This document shows positions 60,171 through 62,703 of a DNA stretch of 62,703 nucleotides, piece after piece. The notes beneath the pieces were generated by a model. It was not told the DNA's origin, searched no databases, and worked only from the letters and a program-made list of their open reading frames with translations. The position numbers and the translations under genes were made by a program. Each line of letters begins with the position of its first letter. Within the stretch, counting starts at the first letter, position 1. Origin of the DNA: Corynebacterium sp. (GTDB taxonomy: Bacteria; Actinomycetota; Actinomycetes; Mycobacteriales; Mycobacteriaceae). The stretch is from NCBI RefSeq assembly GCF_022712195.1, contig NZ_JALAGY010000095.1, positions 1 to 62,703 of the forward strand, written 5' to 3'.

Positions 60171-60710
60171 GTGCCTCGTAATCGCTATCCCATCGACCGC
60201 GCCGAGAAGAGAGACGAGATCCTTGCTGCTGCAAGGGGCCTGTTCGCCCGCGTTGGTTTCGCGGGCACTACGATGGGGAAGGTGGCGGAGCGGGCGGGAG
60301 TCACCACGAACACGATCTACTGGTACTTCAGTGACAAGGACAGCCTCCTCGTGGCGGTGCTCGACCAGGTCAACGATGCAACGCTCGACCACTTCCGGAG
60401 CATGCAGCTCCCAAGCCTCGTTGATCGGATCCTGTGGGTTGTCGCGGGCCTTGAGCGATATCGACGTCTTGTTGAGGCCGTCCATTCCCGGCTGGAGGTG
60501 TCATCGCGTATCAGCGAATGGCACGATGGGTTCCACTCGACATGGGAGGGGCTGCTCGCAAAGCTCCTGCGAGAAGAAGGCTTACCGATCGACGAGGTGC
60601 CGACGATGACACGCATCATTGTGATGGTCATTGAAGGCATGCTTACACATCAGCACGATAGTTCAGATAGAAGAGCGATCCTCGTGTTGCTTCTTCGGCC
60701 CCTGGGTTGA
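60171..60710 (+). CDS. TetR-family repressor
   Basis: A 179-residue regulator with the N-terminal helix-turn-helix KRDEILAAARGLFARVGFAGTTMGKVAERAGVTTNTIYWYFSDKDSLLVAVLD and a helical ligand domain. The GTG start is supported by the -10 hexamer 6 nt upstream. Two matching palindromes in the 113-bp gap to the divergent hydrolase gene imply that it represses itself and the hydrolase. Ligand unknown. Confidence 0.92.
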   Translation: MPRNRYPIDRAEKRDEILAAARGLFARVGFAGTTMGKVAERAGVTTNTIYWYFSDKDSLLVAVLDQVNDATLDHFRSMQLPSLVDRILWVVAGLERYRRLVEAVHSRLEVSSRISEWHDGFHSTWEGLLAKLLREEGLPIDEVPTMTRIIVMVIEGMLTHQHDSSDRRAILVLLLRPLG

Positions 60711-61100
60711 GCCCAGATTCGGTCGGAATCCGGGTGGGGAACCCTCGCCCGAGGGGAGGGCAGCGCGCCGAGGTCGAACCAGGGATGTCGCTGGGATGGG
60801 TAGGGTCCGCGTCGTCGAGGGCTCTGCAATGGTGAGGCGGGAGACGGGGCTGCCGTAGACCCGCGGTTACCGCCCGGCTGGGCCCCGCCTCCCTTGTCGG
60901 TCAATCTACCGACTCGGACGCCGTCTTGCCCCTGGCGTATCCGGCGCTCGAGGCAAGCCAAGTACCGCGCACCGAAGCGGAGGAGCGAGGGGCAAGCAAG
61001 GGCGACGAACTGCACGCTACATACACGACTCCACGGGGCTCGCCCCTCACACCGACCACGTTACCCTGCTTCTCCCACGTGTTCCCCTGGAACAGAGAAA
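60711..61100. other. Gene-free island segment
   Basis: About 390 bp after tetR with only short, mutually inconsistent frames and no ribosome-binding sites matched to them. I see no RNA gene or mobile-element end. Confidence 0.35.
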
Positions 61101-61123
61101 GCCCCCGCACCGAAGTGCGGGGG
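61101..61123 (-). terminator. Terminator of the 30-residue peptide gene
   Basis: On the minus strand CCCCCGCAC-TTCG-GTGCGGGGG, a 9-bp stem with a stable TTCG loop, followed by CTTTCTCT. It is 21 bp after the peptide stop. Confidence 0.85.
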
Positions 61124-61143
61124 ATTCTAGTCGCTACCGCGAC

Positions 61144-61236
61144 TTAGGCACCGGTGATGGAACCGGTGATGAGGTCCAGGCCCTTGGACAGGAACTCGGA
61201 GATAGCGGTAACGATGGTGGAAACGATGTCCAGCAT
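61144..61236 (-). CDS. 30-residue amphipathic peptide, unannotated small gene
   Basis: ATG to TAA encodes 30 residues: MLDIVSTIVTAISEFLSKGL, then DLITGSITGA. Hydrophobic residues fall at i, i+3/i+4 through residue 23, so it should form an amphipathic helix with one polar face; net charge about -2. There is no signal peptide. A very good ribosome-binding site (GAAAGGA, 7 nt spacing) precedes it and a textbook terminator follows. Size and character resemble phenol-soluble modulins, helical bacteriocins and the small channel peptides of corynebacteria (PorA-like). I cannot choose between these. Confidence 0.75.
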   Translation of the reverse strand: MLDIVSTIVTAISEFLSKGLDLITGSITGA

Positions 61237-61349
61237 AGTTTTTTCCTTTCGGTAGAGTGAACGATTGATGTGCAATGAGGGTGTTCCCTCGGCACTACAG
61301 CCACACTACCGAGACGGCGCCCAGGATCGTTACATGGCGGAATGAAACC

Positions 61350-61363
61350 TACCCCCGGGGGTA
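61350..61363. promoter_or_regulatory. Perfect 14-bp palindrome, CsoR-like site
   Basis: TACCCCCGGGGGTA. G-tract palindromes of this form are typical for CsoR/RcnR-type metal-responsive repressors. No such regulator is in the window. Confidence 0.35.
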
Positions 61364-61390
61364 CATTCGTTCGCCTAATGAACCAAGAAA

Positions 61391-61425
61391 GCGCACCTCG
61401 GCGGGGGTTATCCGCTGAGGTGCGC
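61391..61425. terminator. Bidirectional terminator-like hairpin
   Basis: GCGCACCTCGGCG pairs with CGCTGAGGTGCGC (13 bp, one wobble), with AAGAAA before and TTCCTTCTT after. No complete gene lies immediately on either side. Confidence 0.6.
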
Positions 61426-61532
61426 TTCCTTCTTCGAAAGGGACCCCATGCTGGAGGGCCACGACCGGAGGTCATCACTCCGCCCGGTCTGCCACTACAG
61501 TATCCCACCCCAACACACTCAGGAAAGACCGG

Positions 61533-61546
61533 TACCCCCAGGGGTG
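61533..61546. promoter_or_regulatory. Second CsoR-like G-tract palindrome
   Basis: TACCCCCAGGGGTG, a near copy of the 61350 palindrome, 183 bp away. Confidence 0.3.
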
Positions 61547-61563
61547 TTTCCGCTGTTCACCTC

Positions 61564-61776
61564 TCAGGTTTCCAGGTCGTCGTACAGCAGCGAAGGTAGC
61601 CGCGGCCATGACGCCTCGTCCGGGTGCGCCGCCCGCCAGTCGAGGACATGAGCCCGCCAGGTGCGGTTCTTCGACTGCTCCGACCCCAGGTCCGCCCGCA
61701 GGTCGAACAACTGCGACTGCGGCGTCGTCACCCGCTCAGGCAGCCTGTCACCCCGTTCCGCAGGCTCTGGATTCGT
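61564..61776 (-). pseudogene. Coding remnant, unrecognised
   Basis: An open frame of 70 codons without a plausible start, ending NRTWRAHVLDWRAAHP, then DEASWPRLPSLLYDDLET before the stop. The residue make-up (Trp, Arg, Asp rich, well spread) looks like a real protein C-terminus rather than a shadow frame. An in-frame TGA lies just upstream. I do not recognise the family. It fits decayed mobile or plasmid DNA. Confidence 0.3.
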
Positions 61777-62032
61777 TCACTCTCGGCGTGTGGCGCCGAT
61801 GCTTTCGCATCGACTCAGCCCTGTTGGACGTCGCTCGGCTATGAACTTCGGCCACCGAGAATGAGCACGAGCAGAGGGCGGGAGGTCAGCGCTACAAGTA
61901 GAGATCCTGTCGACTCGCTACCCCTATTGCCACGCGGGAATGTGCAGATGGGGCAAGAAAAACGTCCTGACTAGGAAAAACTTTCACACTGGGCTAGCAT
62001 CCGTAGGAACGAGAAGTGCAGTACCTGAAAGG
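61777..62032. other. Gene-free island segment
   Basis: No gene seen. Contains a mixed-composition stretch leading to the ribosome-binding site of the next gene. Confidence 0.3.
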
Positions 62033-62041
62033 ATGATCGTC

Positions 62042-62422
62042 GTGAGTACCTTCACGGTCGAGGACATCGCTGTCGCAGCGCACCACAAACTCGGGCTCGA
62101 TGTCGCACGAGCGGAGGAGATCCTTGGCGCTGAGATTCGCAAGATTGAAAGACGTGAGTCCAGGCGTATTGACCCGGAGGCGATCGGAGAACACGACACT
62201 AGCGTGTTAATCGACGCCATCGAGATTACGCAATACGATGTCTTGACCGACTGCATGAGCAGGCTCGCCCGGGCTGCCCGTGATAGTGAAGCTTCGGTTG
62301 CAGCCCGTGATGTTGCGGTGTTCGACGCGCTGTCTGCTGGAGCCACGTGGCCCAGTGTCATTAGCGTCACCGGGCTCTCGCGTTCTCAGGTAGCTGAGAT
62401 TCGGAAGGTTGGCAGAGCGTAG
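62042..62422 (+). CDS. Small protein with C-terminal helix-turn-helix-like segment
   Basis: A 126-residue helical, charged protein. The C-terminal TWPSVISVTGLSRSQVAEIRKVGRA has helix-turn-helix character (GLSRSQVAEI), and the middle is acidic (IRKIERRESRRIDPEAIGE). No family was recognised. AAAGGA lies 8 nt before the GTG used; an ATG three codons earlier is possible. Codon use is less G+C-biased than core genes. It could be a phage- or plasmid-type regulator. Confidence 0.6.
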   Translation: MSTFTVEDIAVAAHHKLGLDVARAEEILGAEIRKIERRESRRIDPEAIGEHDTSVLIDAIEITQYDVLTDCMSRLARAARDSEASVAARDVAVFDALSAGATWPSVISVTGLSRSQVAEIRKVGRA

Positions 62423-62507
62423 CTGGTTAAAGTCACTGCTCGAGTGGCCGCGAGGAACTCCCCGTGTGCGGTCCTGCTACGCCACAGGGGGATCCCGCTT
62501 TGTACGG

Positions 62508-62574
62508 GGAGGCCCCCGCCGCCAGCGTGGCGGTGGGGGCCTCCGGGGAGCAGCCGGCCGGAGGCCCCCACCGC
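62508..62574 (+). promoter_or_regulatory. Mutually exclusive hairpins before the dehydrogenase gene
   Basis: Three segments share a core. A is GGAGGCCCCCGCCGCC (62508-62523), B is GGCGGTGGGGGCCTCC (62529-62544), and C is GGAGGCCCCCACCGC (62560-62574). B can pair with A (16 bp, one wobble) or with C (15 bp, perfect), but not both. C ends 16 nt before the AAGGAG of the next gene. This is the geometry of an attenuator or translational switch. Confidence 0.5.
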
Positions 62575-62600
62575 GCACCCGGAGCACACGAAGGAGAACC

Positions 62601-62703
62601 ATGAGCCGCCGCGGCGAGTCGTACCTGGTGGGACTGATCGGGGACGGCATCACCGCCTCCCTGACGCCCCCGCTGCACGAGGAGGAGGCGGACCTCCACG
62701 GCC
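62601..62703 (+). CDS. Shikimate/quinate dehydrogenase, 3' truncated
   Basis: The first 34 codons are present, reading SYLVGLIGDGITASLTPPLHEEEA after MSRRGE. This is the N-terminal substrate-binding region of AroE/QsuD-type dehydrogenases: GLIG, then a Ser-x-Thr-Pro segment for shikimate binding, then H-E. C. glutamicum QsuD has the same GLIG...TPAMHEAEG pattern (recalled). AAGGAG lies 5 nt before the ATG. Whether the enzyme is biosynthetic (AroE) or catabolic (QsuD) cannot be decided from this fragment; the wording is closer to QsuD. Confidence 0.85.
   Translation, partial: MSRRGESYLVGLIGDGITASLTPPLHEEEADLHG

Noticed and set aside
61134..61508. 124-codon minus-strand frame over the small peptide region
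   Set aside because: It crosses the bidirectional terminator and lacks a start signal; the 30-residue frame has far better support.

Overview
The window looks like chromosomal DNA from a high-G+C Corynebacterium. From memory, the gene order matches the C. glutamicum neighbourhood thrE-otsA-otsB-lacI-zinc ABC-rlmB-cysS and the actinobacterial block ispF-ispD-carD/lpqE-radA/mutY/clpC. Many genes appear leaderless: a TANNNT -10 hexamer ends about 7 nt before the start codon, as is common in this group. No species was assigned because no search could be run.

Layout. 1-3.6 kb: a PadR-ABC transporter operon, 5' truncated by the window edge. 3.7-8.4 kb: a lipase-like hydrolase, a PhoP/PhoR-type two-component system, an L,D-transpeptidase and a GNAT enzyme. 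8.4-13.8 kb: a minimal crtB-crtI carotenoid pair, a UMF1-type MFS carrier, a second GNAT, a DoxX protein and a small repeat protein. 13.8-17.9 kb: divergent dihydroxyacetone kinase and glycerol dehydrogenase (glycerol to DHAP) and a DUF418 membrane protein. 18-26.4 kb: a lipoprotein, an arginase-family enzyme, an MFS gene frameshifted in a C11 tract, a PTS EII with order A-B-C, two tandem RNHCP proteins behind a long structured leader, and a DUF2236/MpaB-like protein. 26.4-36 kb: tRNA-Thr(UGU), thrE, a protein with a histone-like tail, otsA and otsB (trehalose synthesis), a LacI regulator and a zinc ABC operon. 36-41.4 kb: rlmB, an MFS carrier, cysS, a FAH-family hydrolase and a neocarzinostatin-fold lipoprotein. 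41.4-46.1 kb: a six-gene unit of intradiol dioxygenase (Tat lipoprotein), tatA, tatC, tatB, histidine kinase and response regulator. 46.4-58.3 kb: ispF, ispD, carD, an LpqE-like lipoprotein, radA, carbonic anhydrase, mutY, clpC and an acyl-CoA synthetase.

58.6-62.6 kb is different in character. The last ~30 codons of an acyl-CoA dehydrogenase abut unrelated, more A+T-rich DNA carrying a hydrolase/TetR pair with two matching operators, an unannotated 30-residue amphipathic peptide gene, a small helix-turn-helix-like protein and coding debris. The window then returns to high-G+C sequence at the start of a shikimate/quinate dehydrogenase gene, preceded by mutually exclusive hairpins. This is best read as an acquired and decayed island.

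The most interesting candidates are the Tat-dioxygenase-two-component unit with its divergent TatC, the 30-aa peptide gene, the RNHCP pair with its leader, and the switching hairpins before the dehydrogenase gene. A recurring oddity is short in-frame tandem DNA repeats that build Asp/Gly/Thr-rich linkers in unrelated proteins.
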